Positions 1 to 7,878 of a stretch of DNA of 64,000 nt are shown in pieces. The notes under the pieces were generated by a model, which saw only the letters and a program-made list of their open reading frames with translations, had not been told where the DNA came from and did not search any database. How positions within the stretch are numbered: position 1 is the first letter of the stretch; each line of letters starts with the position of its first letter. Source of the DNA: Streptomyces sp. NBC_00461 (lineage in GTDB: Bacteria > Actinomycetota > Actinomycetes > Streptomycetales > Streptomycetaceae); NCBI RefSeq assembly GCF_036013935.1, contig NZ_CP107902.1:7287001-7351000 (forward strand), given 5' to 3'. The translations under genes and the position numbers were made by a program.

Positions 1-1
1 C

Positions 2-610
2 GAGGTCGACGCGGCCCACGACGGCACCACCGCCCTTCAGCTCGCCGCCGCCCGCCACCCCGACGTGGTCGTCCTCGACCTGGGCCTGCCCGACATGGAC
101 GGCGTCGAGGTGATCAGGGGCCTGCGCGGCTGGACCCGCGTGCCGATCCTGGTGCTCTCGGCCCGGCACACCTCCGACGAGAAGGTCGAGGCGCTGGACG
201 CGGGCGCCGACGACTACGTCACCAAGCCCTTCGGCATGGACGAACTGCTCGCCCGGCTGCGGGCGGCCGTCCGCCGTGCCGAGCCGGTCGGCGCCGGCGA
301 GGACGACGTGACCGCCGTGGAGACCGACGAGTTCACCGTCGACCTGGCCGCGAAGAAGGTCAACCGGGGCGGGCGGGACGTGCGCCTGACGCCCACGGAG
401 TGGCATCTGCTGGAGGTGCTGGTGCGCAACACGGGCCGACTGGTGAGCCAGCGGCAGCTGCTCCAGGAAGTGTGGGGTCCGTCATACGGCACCGAGACCA
501 ACTACCTGCGGGTGTACATGGCCCAGCTGCGCAGGAAGCTGGAGGCGGACCCGTCACACCCCAAACACTTCGTCACGGAGCCCGGGATGGGGTATCGCTT
601 CGAGAAGTGA
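2..610 (+). CDS. kdpE: KdpE-type response regulator, 5' end outside window
   Basis: OmpR/PhoB-class DNA-binding response regulator, most like KdpE, the partner of the KdpD sensor kinase that controls the high-affinity potassium ATPase Kdp. The reading frame is open from base 2, so the first acidic residues of the receiver are missing. The phosphoacceptor aspartate lies in VVVLDLGLPDMDG (Asp codon 77-79), and the conserved lysine in DDYVTKPF (codon 224-226). A winged-helix output domain follows, with KdpE-like TPTEWHLLEVL and a VWGPSYGTETNYLRVYMAQL stretch, ending in GMGYRFEK. kdpD would be expected upstream of the window. Family assignment is firm; the exact KdpE role is inferred from the C-terminal sequence. 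Confidence 0.85.
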   Translation, partial: EVDAAHDGTTALQLAAARHPDVVVLDLGLPDMDGVEVIRGLRGWTRVPILVLSARHTSDEKVEALDAGADDYVTKPFGMDELLARLRAAVRRAEPVGAGEDDVTAVETDEFTVDLAAKKVNRGGRDVRLTPTEWHLLEVLVRNTGRLVSQRQLLQEVWGPSYGTETNYLRVYMAQLRRKLEADPSHPKHFVTEPGMGYRFEK

Positions 611-687
611 GCCGCCGGGCGGGGCACCGGTTCGAGCGCCGGGCCCGCGGGTACGTGGCTGTCGGGGCACCCCGGTACGCTTCAGAC

Positions 688-1086
688 ATGAGTGCTGTTC
701 CTCGTTCCGAAAAGCCGGTGGGCCGGTTCCGGCGCATGCTTGACCGGCTCTCCTCGTCGCAGGAGGACCTGGAGTCCGAGGAGCTGCGGGAGGACACGGT
801 GACCGCGGGCTGTACCCGTATCGGTGACTGTCACGACCGACAGATCGTTACGGTTACTGGTACCTTGCGCACGGTCACCCTGCGGCCGCGCGCGGGCGTC
901 CCCGCCCTGGAGGCCGAGCTGTTCGACGGCTCCGCCGCCTTGGACGTGGTGTGGCTCGGCCGGCGCTCCATCGTGGGCATAGAGCCGGGACGCAGACTGA
1001 TCGCATCGGGCCGGATCTCGATGAGCCGGGGCCGCCGGGTGCTGTTCAATCCGAAATACGAACTGAGACCCCTCGGACGGGAGTAG
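688..1086 (+). CDS. OB-fold nucleic-acid-binding domain protein
   Basis: A 132-residue protein with an N-terminal charged helix and a C-terminal OB fold. The OB strand pattern starts at DCHDRQIVTVTGTLRTVTL and continues through ALDVVWLGRRSIVGIEPGRRL to GRRVLFNPKYEL. It is the actinobacterial orthologue group found next to DUF3159 genes (Rv2694c neighbourhood in M. tuberculosis). Function is unknown; single-stranded nucleic-acid binding is inferred from the fold only. The ATG at 688 is chosen because upstream in-frame residues look non-coding. The DUF3159 gene starts 3 nt after the stop, so the two are probably co-transcribed. Confidence 0.85.
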   Translation: MSAVPRSEKPVGRFRRMLDRLSSSQEDLESEELREDTVTAGCTRIGDCHDRQIVTVTGTLRTVTLRPRAGVPALEAELFDGSAALDVVWLGRRSIVGIEPGRRLIASGRISMSRGRRVLFNPKYELRPLGRE

Positions 1087-1089
1087 CCG

Positions 1090-1836
1090 GTGACGTCGCT
1101 CGACAAGCCGACCGAAGACACTCAAGCCGACGATGCCCGGGCGGTGACCGAGGCCGCCCTGTTCGAGGCGTTCGGCGGAGTGCGGGGCATGGTCGAGACG
1201 GTACTGCCCGGCCTCCTCTTCGTCACCATCTTCACGATCAACAAGGACCTGCACTGGTCGGCCATCGCCGCCCTCGCCGTGTCCCTGCTGCTCGTGGTGG
1301 TCCGCCTGGTCATGCGGGACACCGTCAAGCACGCGTTCAGCGGTGTCTTCGGCGTCGCCTTCGGTGTCGTCTTCGCGATGATGACGGGCAACGCCAAGGA
1401 CTTCTACCTGCCCGGCATGCTCTACACGCTGGGCCTGGCGCTTGCCTACATCGTCACGACCCTGTGCGGAGTACCGCTGCTCGGCCTGATCCTCGGGCCC
1501 GTCTTCAAGGAGAACCTCTCCTGGCGCACCCGCAACCCGGGCCGCAAGAAGGCGTACTCCAAGGCCAGTTGGGCCTGGGGCCTGATCCTGCTCGGCAAGT
1601 GCGCGATCCTCTTCCCGCTGTACTGGTGGGCGAACACGGCTCAGCTGGGCTGGGTGCTGGTCGCCCTGAAGATCCCGCCGTTCCTGCTCGCCGTATGGCT
1701 GACCTGGGTCTTCCTGGCTAAAGCGCCTGCTCCCATCGACGTGTTCGCGGAGATGGAGGCCGAGGAGCAGGCCGAGAAGGAGCGGGCCGCTGCGGGACGT
1801 GAGGCGAGTGCCGGGCGGCACCGTCGGGAGGCGTAG
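1090..1836 (+). CDS. DUF3159 family integral membrane protein
   Basis: A 248-residue polytopic membrane protein with a GTG start 3 nt behind the OB-fold gene. A soluble N-terminus with the family motif ALFEAFGGVRGMVETVLPGL precedes about six hydrophobic segments (FVTIF, AIAALAVSLLLVVV, FGVAFGVVFAMM, YTLGLALAYIV, LILLGKCAILFPLYW, LAVWLTWVFL). A charged tail of about 35 residues, rich in Glu, Lys and Arg, ends the protein. The family is restricted to actinobacteria and has no proven function. Its constant neighbourhood with TrkA-type proteins suggests a link to ion homeostasis, which is inference. Transcription runs toward the trkA pair and stops at the hairpin at 1998. Confidence 0.9.
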   Translation: MTSLDKPTEDTQADDARAVTEAALFEAFGGVRGMVETVLPGLLFVTIFTINKDLHWSAIAALAVSLLLVVVRLVMRDTVKHAFSGVFGVAFGVVFAMMTGNAKDFYLPGMLYTLGLALAYIVTTLCGVPLLGLILGPVFKENLSWRTRNPGRKKAYSKASWAWGLILLGKCAILFPLYWWANTAQLGWVLVALKIPPFLLAVWLTWVFLAKAPAPIDVFAEMEAEEQAEKERAAAGREASAGRHRREA

Positions 1837-1846
1837 TGCTCGGCAT

Positions 1847-1996
1847 CTGCGCGGCCGTCCCTGGGGGCTGCCGCCCCCAGACCCCCGCTTCGGCCTGAAC
1901 GGCCTCGTCCTCAAACGCCGGACGGGCTGAAGAGAACAAAGAACAGCCGGACGCGCTGAAGGACAACGGACAGCCGGACGGATTGAAGAACAAACA
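1847..1996. repeat. Degenerate intergenic repeat block
   Basis: Between the DUF3159 stop and the terminator lies a GC-rich block (GGGGCTGCCGCCCCCAGA) followed by three imperfect tandem units of about 27 bp. Each unit begins with GCCGGACG and contains a variant of CTGAAG plus an A-rich piece (about 1918-1996). Sequence of this kind is dispersed in Streptomyces intergenic regions, to my knowledge. No gene is visible. Confidence 0.55.
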
Positions 1997-1997
1997 G

Positions 1998-2030
1998 CGA
2001 GGGCGCCCCCGGAATCCGGGGGCGCCCTCG
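1998..2030. terminator. Bidirectional hairpin terminator
   Basis: A perfect 15-bp GC-rich stem (arms 1998-2012 and 2016-2030) closes a 3-nt loop. It lies between the convergent ends of the DUF3159 gene and the second trkA-type gene, so it can terminate transcription from both sides. There is no U tract, as is usual in Streptomyces. Confidence 0.8.
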
Positions 2031-2051
2031 TCGTCGTAGCGGCCGAAACGA

Positions 2052-2729
2052 TCAGCCCGCCGCGTCCTCCCGTCGCACCGACAGCAGGTCCTCCAGCTGT
2101 TCCTCCCTGGCCTGCGCGGCGACGAACAGCAGCTCGTCGCCCGCTTCCAGGGAGTCCTCGCGGGACGGGGTGAGGACTCGGGTGCCGCGGATGATGGTGA
2201 CCAGGGACGTGTCCTCGGGCCATTCGACGTCGCCGACCTGGGTGCCGGCCAGCGCCGACTCCTCGGGCAGCGTCAGCTCCACCAGGTTGGCGTCGCCGTG
2301 GCTGAAGCGGAGCAGTCGGACCAGGTCGCCGACGCTCACCGCCTCCTCGACCAGGGCGGACATCAGACGCGGGGTGGAGACGGCGACGTCGACGCCCCAG
2401 GACTCGTTGAAGAGCCACTCGTTCTTGGGGTTGTTGACGCGGGCCACGACGCGCGGGACGCCGTACTCCGTCTTCGCCAGCAGCGAGACGACCAGGTTGA
2501 CCTTGTCGTCGCCCGTCGCGGCGATCACGACGTTGCAGCGCTGGAGCGCCGCCTCGTCCAGCGCCGTGATCTCGCAGGCGTCGGCGAGCAGCCACTCCGC
2601 CCGCGGGACGCGCTCGACCGAGATGGCGGTCGGCGCCTTGTCGATGAGCAGGACCTCGTGGCCGTTCTCCAGCAGCTCGCCCGCGATCGAGCGGCCCACC
2701 GCACCGGCACCGGCAATGGCGACCCTCAT
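2052..2729 (-). CDS. TrkA-family potassium-transport regulatory protein (CeoC-like)
   Basis: A 225-residue cytoplasmic protein of the TrkA/KTN family. The Rossmann N-terminus (MRVAIAGAGAVGRSIAGEL) carries the GxGxxG dinucleotide-binding loop, and a TrkA_C (RCK_C) domain fills the last 70-80 residues (SALAGTQVGDVEWP to GDELLFVAA). Such subunits gate K+ channels or transporters in response to NAD(H)/ATP. The ATG at 2729 is chosen because it gives the canonical RCK N-terminus, and TGATG couples it to the upstream trkA-type gene. It corresponds to ceoC in M. tuberculosis by position. No TrkH/TrkG channel gene is nearby; the divergent APC permease is the likely membrane partner by context. Confidence 0.85.
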   Translation of the reverse strand: MRVAIAGAGAVGRSIAGELLENGHEVLLIDKAPTAISVERVPRAEWLLADACEITALDEAALQRCNVVIAATGDDKVNLVVSLLAKTEYGVPRVVARVNNPKNEWLFNESWGVDVAVSTPRLMSALVEEAVSVGDLVRLLRFSHGDANLVELTLPEESALAGTQVGDVEWPEDTSLVTIIRGTRVLTPSREDSLEAGDELLFVAAQAREEQLEDLLSVRREDAAG

Positions 2730-3400
2730 CAGTGACCGCCCTCCTCTTCGGGACCCTTGGCGAAGGACGCCTCGACCTTGTCGACCTCGTCGGTGCGCAT
2801 CATCACGTGCACCAGGTCGCCCTCCTGCAGCACCGTCTGCGAGGTGGGCAGCATCGTCTCGCCGAGCCGGGTCAGGAACGCCACGCGGACACCGGTCTCC
2901 TCCTGCAGCGTGCTGATCTTGTGGCCGACCCAGGCGGCCGAGGCGTGTACCTCGGCGAGCTGGACACCACCGGTCGGATCGCGCCACAGGGGCTCCGCTC
3001 CCGAGGGGAGCAGCCGGCGCAGCATCTGGTCGGCCGTCCAGCGGACCGTCGCGACGGTGGGGATGCCCAGACGCTGGTAGACCTCGGCACGACGCGGGTC
3101 GTAGATGCGGGCCGCGACGTTCTCCACGCCGAACATCTCGCGGGCCACGCGTGCGGAGATGATGTTCGAGTTGTCGCCGCTGGACACGGCGGCGAAGGCG
3201 CCGGCCTCCTCGATGCCGGCCTCACGCAGGGTGTCCTGATCGAAGCCGATCCCGGTGACCCGGCGGCCGCCGAATCCCGGGCCGAGGCGGCGGAAGGCCG
3301 TGGGGTCCTGGTCGATCACTGCGACCGTGTGCCCCTGTTGCTCCAGGGTCTGGGCCAGAGCGGAACCCACTCTTCCGCAGCCCATGATGACGATGTGCAC
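2729..3400 (-). CDS. TrkA-family potassium-transport regulatory protein (CeoB-like)
   Basis: A 223-residue TrkA/KTN protein. The nucleotide-binding N-terminus is HIVIMGCGRVGSALAQTL, followed by DQDPTAFRRL and, at the C-terminal end, the RCK_C domain (VAFLTRLGETMLP to GDLVHVMM). It starts with GTG at 3400 behind a GGAAGG ribosome-binding site and shares one base with the next gene (TGATG). It corresponds to ceoB in M. tuberculosis by order. The two proteins probably assemble together as a ligand-gated regulatory ring, which is inference from the family. The gene is divergent from the APC permease at 3802, with about 400 bp between starts. Confidence 0.85.
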   Translation of the reverse strand: MHIVIMGCGRVGSALAQTLEQQGHTVAVIDQDPTAFRRLGPGFGGRRVTGIGFDQDTLREAGIEEAGAFAAVSSGDNSNIISARVAREMFGVENVAARIYDPRRAEVYQRLGIPTVATVRWTADQMLRRLLPSGAEPLWRDPTGGVQLAEVHASAAWVGHKISTLQEETGVRVAFLTRLGETMLPTSQTVLQEGDLVHVMMRTDEVDKVEASFAKGPEEEGGH

Positions 3401-3521
3401 GACCGTCCTTCCGGTGTCCTAAAACTACTGCTCAGCAAAGGGTCTCAGACCGACGCCAAAGCTACACACGCGCGGTAGGACGTCGGCACCCCTGTGCACG
3501 GTTGCCGTGCGGACCGTGATG

Positions 3522-3617
3522 TCAGCGGCGGCTGATGCTGCGGACGCTGGCAAGTGTCAGGATTCCGAGGCCGACGAGGGCCGCCGCGGCGCCGATCAAC
3601 TCTGCGGTGGCATGCAT
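3522..3617 (-). CDS. Small single-pass membrane protein, 31 residues
   Basis: An ATG at 3617 follows a strong GGAGG ribosome-binding site (3623-3627, 5-nt spacer) and opens a 31-residue frame ending at 3522. The translation has a short polar N-terminus (MHATAEL), one hydrophobic helix (IGAAAALVGLGILTLASV) and a basic tail (RSISRR), a typical positive-inside single-span protein. It lies in the trkA/APC intergenic region, antisense to the permease promoter side. Function is unknown. A role as an accessory peptide of the K+ transport module is only a guess from position. Confidence 0.55.
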   Translation of the reverse strand: MHATAELIGAAAALVGLGILTLASVRSISRR

Positions 3618-3766
3618 GGGAACCTCCGGGGGACGGCGACAGGGCGTGACAGCCGGGGGAAAGTGCGGTGCTTGTCATATAGACATGACGCCGCGACGAC
3701 CTGCGGAATCCGCAGCCGGACCCTCCTCTCTTTTCACCCGGAGGGCAGATGTGGGGTGGCAGGTGG

Positions 3767-3801
3767 TTGAGCACGCGTTCGAACGCCTACGATTACCTGT
3801 T
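3767..3801 (+). promoter_or_regulatory. Possible promoter of the APC permease, leaderless transcript
   Basis: TTGAGC (3767-3772) and TACGAT (3788-3793) resemble -35 and -10 boxes, with a short 15-bp spacer. The implied start point falls at or just before the GTG at 3802, and no ribosome-binding site precedes it, so a leaderless mRNA is plausible. Confidence 0.3.
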
Positions 3802-5892
3802 GTGTCCAAACTGACCGACGTGCCCAAACGGATTCTGATCGGGCGCGCACTGCGCAGTGACCGGCTGGGCGAAACGCTCCTGCCGAAGCGCATCGCCCTC
3901 CCCGTCTTCGCCTCCGACCCGCTGTCCTCCGTGGCGTACGCCCCCGGTGAGGTGCTGCTGGTCCTGTCCATCGCGGGTGTGTCGGCGTACCACTTCAGCC
4001 CCTGGATCGCTCTCGCGGTCGTCGTGCTGATGTTCACCGTGGTCGCCTCCTACCGGCAGAACGTGCACGCCTACCCCAGCGGCGGTGGCGACTACGAGGT
4101 CGCGACGACCAACCTGGGCCCCAAGGCGGGACTCACGGTCGCCAGCGCCCTGCTCGTCGACTACGTCCTCACCGTCGCCGTCTCGATCGCCTCCGGCATC
4201 GAGAACCTCGGCTCGGCGGTCCCGTTCGTCGTCGAGCACAAGGTGCTCTGTGCCGTCGCCGTGATCGTGCTGCTCACGCTGATGAACCTGCGGGGCGTCA
4301 AGGAGTCCGGCAAGCTCTTCGCGATCCCGACCTACGTCTTCGTGGGCGGCGTGTTCATCATGATCGCCTGGGGCGCGTTCCGCGGGCTGGTGCTCGACGA
4401 CACCATGCAGGCGCCCACGGCGCACTACACGATCAAGGCCGAGCACCAGGGCCTGGCCGGATTCGCCCTGGTCTTCCTGATGCTGCGCGCCTTCTCCTCC
4501 GGTTGTGCGGCGCTCACCGGTGTCGAGGCGATCTCCAACGGCGTGCCCGCCTTCCGCAAGCCCAAGTCGAAGAACGCGGCGACCACGCTCGCCGCGATGG
4601 GCCTGCTCGCCGTCACCATGTTCTGCGGGATCATCGTCCTCGCCCTGACGACCAAGGTCCGCATGGCGGAGAACCCGGCCACCGACCTGCTGAAGAACGG
4701 CGTCGGGGTCGGCTCCGGCTACGTCCAGAACCCGGTGATCACACAGGTCGCCGAGGCTGTCTTCGGCAAGGGCAGCTTCCTGTTCGTGGTGCTCGCCACG
4801 GCCACGGCGCTGGTGCTGTTCCTCGCCGCCAACACCGCCTACAACGGCTTCCCGGTCCTCGGCTCCATCCTCGCCCAGGACCGCTATCTGCCCCGCCAGC
4901 TGCACACCCGCGGCGACCGCCTCGCCTTCTCCAACGGCATCGTGCTGCTGGCCGGCGCGGCAACCCTGCTGGTCGTGATCTACGGCGCCGACTCGACCCG
5001 GCTGATCCAGCTGTACATCGTCGGCGTGTTCGTGTCCTTCACGCTCAGCCAGACCGGCATGGTCCGCCACTGGAACCGCCACCTGGCCACCGAGAAGGAC
5101 CCGGCCAAGCGCAGCCACATGATCCGCTCCCGCGCGATCAACACCTTCGGCGCCTTCTTCACCGGCCTGGTCCTGGTCGTCGTCCTCGTCACCAAGTTCA
5201 CGCACGGTGCCTGGGTCGCGCTGCTGGGCATGTGCATCTTCTACGCGACGATGACGGCCATCCGTAAGCACTACGACGGCGTGGCCGCGGAGATCGCGGC
5301 GCCCGAGGGCCCGAGCGACGACAGCGTACGGCCGTCCCGGGTGCACTCGGTCGTCCTGATCTCGAAGATCCACCGGCCCACGCTGCGGGCCCTCGCCTAC
5401 GCCAAGCTCATGCGCTCGGACACCCTGGAGGCGCTGACCGTCAACGTCGACGCGGCGGAGACGAAGGCGCTGAAGGAGGAGTGGGAGCGGCGCGGCATCG
5501 ACGTACCGCTGAAGGTCCTTGATTCGCCGTACCGCGAGATCACGCGGCCGGTCATCGAGTACGTGAAGGGCCTGCGCAGCCAGTCCCCGCGCGACGCGGT
5601 CTCCGTGATCATCCCCGAGTACGTGGTGGGCCGCTGGTACGAGCATCTGCTGCACAACCAGAGCGCGCTCAGGCTGAAGGGCCGGCTGCTGTTCACGCCG
5701 GGTGTCATGGTCACCTCGGTGCCCTACCAGCTGGAGTCCTCCGAGGCGGCGAAGCTGCGGGCCCGCAGGCGGCAGGACTGGAACGCGCCGGGTTCGGTGC
5801 GGCGCGGTCCGGCCCACCACGGCCGGCCGAAGGAGCCCACGGGCGCGTCGGGACCGTCCGGCTCGTCCGGCTCGTCCGACGGCAAGAGCTGA
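3802..5892 (+). CDS. APC-superfamily permease
   Basis: A 696-residue membrane transporter of the amino acid-polyamine-organocation superfamily. The core (residues 40-480) has about twelve hydrophobic segments with family motifs such as FASDPLSSVAYAPGEVL in TM1 and YPSGGGDYEVATTNLGPKAG. A cytoplasmic C-terminal domain of about 200 residues follows and ends in a disordered Gly/Ser tail (SGPSGSSGSSDGKS). The start is GTG at 3802 (SKLTDVPKRILIG), where conserved coding sequence begins; upstream in-frame residues are low-complexity. The orthologue in M. tuberculosis is Rv2690c, also next to ceoB. The substrate is unproven. Neighbouring TrkA-type proteins suggest potassium or another cation, though annotation often says amino acid permease. 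Confidence 0.85.
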   Translation: MSKLTDVPKRILIGRALRSDRLGETLLPKRIALPVFASDPLSSVAYAPGEVLLVLSIAGVSAYHFSPWIALAVVVLMFTVVASYRQNVHAYPSGGGDYEVATTNLGPKAGLTVASALLVDYVLTVAVSIASGIENLGSAVPFVVEHKVLCAVAVIVLLTLMNLRGVKESGKLFAIPTYVFVGGVFIMIAWGAFRGLVLDDTMQAPTAHYTIKAEHQGLAGFALVFLMLRAFSSGCAALTGVEAISNGVPAFRKPKSKNAATTLAAMGLLAVTMFCGIIVLALTTKVRMAENPATDLLKNGVGVGSGYVQNPVITQVAEAVFGKGSFLFVVLATATALVLFLAANTAYNGFPVLGSILAQDRYLPRQLHTRGDRLAFSNGIVLLAGAATLLVVIYGADSTRLIQLYIVGVFVSFTLSQTGMVRHWNRHLATEKDPAKRSHMIRSRAINTFGAFFTGLVLVVVLVTKFTHGAWVALLGMCIFYATMTAIRKHYDGVAAEIAAPEGPSDDSVRPSRVHSVVLISKIHRPTLRALAYAKLMRSDTLEALTVNVDAAETKALKEEWERRGIDVPLKVLDSPYREITRPVIEYVKGLRSQSPRDAVSVIIPEYVVGRWYEHLLHNQSALRLKGRLLFTPGVMVTSVPYQLESSEAAKLRARRRQDWNAPGSVRRGPAHHGRPKEPTGASGPSGSSGSSDGKS

Positions 5893-5904
5893 CGCTCGCT
5901 GGTC

Positions 5905-5953
5905 AACGGCCGGACGGCGCCCACGTAGACTGGTGGGCTGTTGTCCGGCCGTT
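5905..5953 (+). promoter_or_regulatory. Hairpin and promoter region before the RNA methyltransferase gene
   Basis: An 11-bp perfect stem (5905-5915 with 5943-5953) encloses an inner GCCCAC/GTGGGC pair. The loop carries TAGACT, a good Streptomyces -10 box. The element could terminate permease transcription or fold in the 5' end of the methyltransferase mRNA. Confidence 0.4.
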
Positions 5954-5983
5954 TCCCATTCGATGTTGTGGAGTCACCCCGCC

Positions 5984-7312
5984 ATGCAGGCAGAACCGAA
6001 GAAGTCGCTGGTGGGGGAGGAGTACGAGGTCGAGATCGGCCCCGTCGCCCACGGCGGGCACTGCATCGCCCGTACGTCCGAGGGCCAGGTGCTGTTCGTC
6101 CGGCACGCGCTGCCCGGTGAGCGGGTCGTGGCGCGGGTGACCGAGGGCGAGGAGGGGGCCCGCTTCCTGCGCGCGGACGCGGTGTCCGTGCTCTCGGCCT
6201 CGAAGGACCGTATCGAGGCGCCCTGTCCGTATGCCGGCCCCGGCCGCTGCGGCGGCTGCGACTGGCAGCACGCCAAGCCGGGGGCGCAGCGCCGGCTGAA
6301 GGGCGAGGTCATCGCCGAGCAACTGCAGCGGCTCGCGGGTCTCACCCCCGAGGACGTCGGCTGGGACGGCACGGTGATGCCGGCCGAGGGGGACAAGCTG
6401 CCGGCAGGCGAGGTGCCGCAGTGGCGGACGCGCGTGCAGTACGCGGTGGACGCCGACGGCAACGCCGGTCTGCGCCGCCACCGTTCGCACGAGGTCGAGC
6501 CGATCGAGCACTGCATGATCGCGGCGCCGGGCGTGAGCGAGCTGGGCATCGAGGACCGCGACTGGTCGGGCATGGCGTCGGTGGAGGCGATCGCGGCGAC
6601 CGGCTCCCAGGACCGCATGGTGATCCTGGAGCCGCAGCCGGACGCCCGGCTCCCGCTGGTCGAACTCGACAAGCCGGTCTCCGTGATGCGCGTCGAGGAG
6701 AAGGACGGCGGCATCCACCGCGTTCACGGCCGCGCCTTCGTCCGCGAGCGGGCCGACGGCCGTACCCACCGGGTCGGCAGCGGCGGCTTCTGGCAGGTCC
6801 ACCCGATGGCCGCCGACACCCTCGTCAAGGCCGTCATGCAGGGCCTGCTGCCGCGCAAGGGCGACATGGCGCTCGACCTGTACTGCGGTGTGGGCCTGTT
6901 CGCCGGCGCGCTCGCCGACCGGCTCGGCGACAAGGGGGCGGTCCTCGGCATCGAGTCCGGCAAGCGCGCCGTCGAGGACGCCCGGCACAACCTCGCCGAC
7001 TTCGATCGGGTGCGGATCGAGCAGGGCAAGGTGGAGTCCGTCCTGCCGCGCACCGGCATCAACGAGGTCGACCTGATCGTCCTGGACCCGCCGAGGGCCG
7101 GCGCGGGCCGGAAGACGGTCGAGCAGCTGGCACGGCTGGGGGCGCGGAAGATCGCGTACGTGGCGTGCGATCCGGCCGCGCTGGCCCGGGACTTGGGGTA
7201 CTTCCGGGACGGGGGGTACCGGGTGCGGACGTTGCGGGCGTTCGATCTGTTTCCGATGACGTCGCACGTGGAGTGCGTGGCAATTCTTGAGCCTGCCTCA
7301 AAGGCCCTCTGA
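5984..7312 (+). CDS. TrmA/RlmC/RlmD-family RNA (uracil-5-)-methyltransferase
   Basis: A 442-residue SAM-dependent RNA m5U methyltransferase. An N-terminal TRAM domain (EEYEVEIGPVAHGGHCIAR, about residues 10-65) is followed by a cysteine cluster CPYAGPGRCGGC that fits the [4Fe-4S] site. The C-terminal Rossmann methyltransferase has the SAM motif LDLYCGVGLFAGALADRL, the DPPRAG motif and the catalytic cysteine loop VACDPAALARDLGYF. The start ATG at 5984 matches the family N-terminus. Whether it modifies tRNA U54 or a 23S rRNA uridine cannot be told. The last 62 bases recur twice downstream as repeats, so this gene end looks like an integration target. The orthologue Rv2689c is likewise next to an APC permease. 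Confidence 0.9.
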   Translation: MQAEPKKSLVGEEYEVEIGPVAHGGHCIARTSEGQVLFVRHALPGERVVARVTEGEEGARFLRADAVSVLSASKDRIEAPCPYAGPGRCGGCDWQHAKPGAQRRLKGEVIAEQLQRLAGLTPEDVGWDGTVMPAEGDKLPAGEVPQWRTRVQYAVDADGNAGLRRHRSHEVEPIEHCMIAAPGVSELGIEDRDWSGMASVEAIAATGSQDRMVILEPQPDARLPLVELDKPVSVMRVEEKDGGIHRVHGRAFVRERADGRTHRVGSGGFWQVHPMAADTLVKAVMQGLLPRKGDMALDLYCGVGLFAGALADRLGDKGAVLGIESGKRAVEDARHNLADFDRVRIEQGKVESVLPRTGINEVDLIVLDPPRAGAGRKTVEQLARLGARKIAYVACDPAALARDLGYFRDGGYRVRTLRAFDLFPMTSHVECVAILEPASKAL

Positions 7313-7353
7313 CCTGCGGGTTCTCCTTGGCGGTCGGGCGTGGTCGGTGGCAC

Positions 7354-7426
7354 TCGATCTGTTTCCCCGAAGTCCACCACGTGAGGCATGGCGCACGCTA
7401 CCGCCGCCTGTCTGACCTGCGGCTTC
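7354..7426 (+). repeat. Degenerate second copy of the methyltransferase gene end
   Basis: TCGATCTGTTTCC at 7354-7366 is identical to 7242-7254 inside the methyltransferase gene. The stretch ends in TCTGACCTGCGG at 7411, matching the stop region at 7308. It is about 9 bp shorter in between and not open. A further motif at 7482-7499 (TGACGCTCGTTCGACGCT) recurs before the two other tail copies (16547, 23938). Otherwise 7313-7665 holds nothing recognisable. Confidence 0.5.
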
Positions 7427-7665
7427 GCGTAAGGGGGGTGCAGGTTGACTCGACTTACGCGGGCCGGTTGGGGAAACGTCTTGACGCTCGTTCGACGCTG
7501 ATTCTGACGGAGCGTCATGCGGTCGTCCCGGGTCAGCCGGCGCGGCTCAATCGGAGTGTCGGGCAGCATGCTTCTAGCGATGCACACCGGGCGGGCGGCG
7601 GCTGCTCGAGCACGGCGGGATCGTGCACGCCGAGTCGGCCTGGCGGGGGCTTCATCCTGTTCGAG

Positions 7666-7836
7666 TCAGGCGTCCAGGAGGCGGAGGCGGCCCGCCAACT
7701 CCGTGCCGTCACCGCACACGACGGGCCCGCCGCCTTGGTCCCGGGCCTTGATTACGCCCTCTGGACAGAACGCGCCGCCCTCCAACTGCTCGACGAACAC
7801 CGCGCCCTGGACCGGTGTCCCCTCGATCTCCACCAC
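7666..7836 (-). CDS. Small hypothetical protein, possibly a gene remnant
   Basis: A minus-strand frame reads as a plausible protein end (VEIEGTPVQGAVFVEQLEGG, then AFCPEGVIKARDQGGGPVV, ending in LAGRLRLLDA). It stays open upstream to the stop at 7879 with ETAPQG before the GTG at 7836. A good GGAGGAG motif precedes the frame, but the codon at the right distance is ATT, not a start, so the true start may have been lost. It is unlike any family I can name. It follows the AbiEii remnant on the same strand and may be debris. Confidence 0.35.
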   Translation of the reverse strand: MVEIEGTPVQGAVFVEQLEGGAFCPEGVIKARDQGGGPVVCGDGTELAGRLRLLDA

Positions 7837-7878
7837 GCCCTGCGGCGCAGTTTCAAATGTGCTCTCCTCCGGACGCGC

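Noticed and set aside
682..2595. Long minus-strand open frame across the OB-fold and DUF3159 genes
   Set aside because: Arg/Gly-rich antisense shadow typical of GC-rich DNA; the plus-strand genes have clear domains.
3793..5820. 675-codon minus-strand frame opposite the APC permease
   Set aside because: Low-complexity Gly/Asp/Arg composition and complete overlap with a well-conserved transporter.
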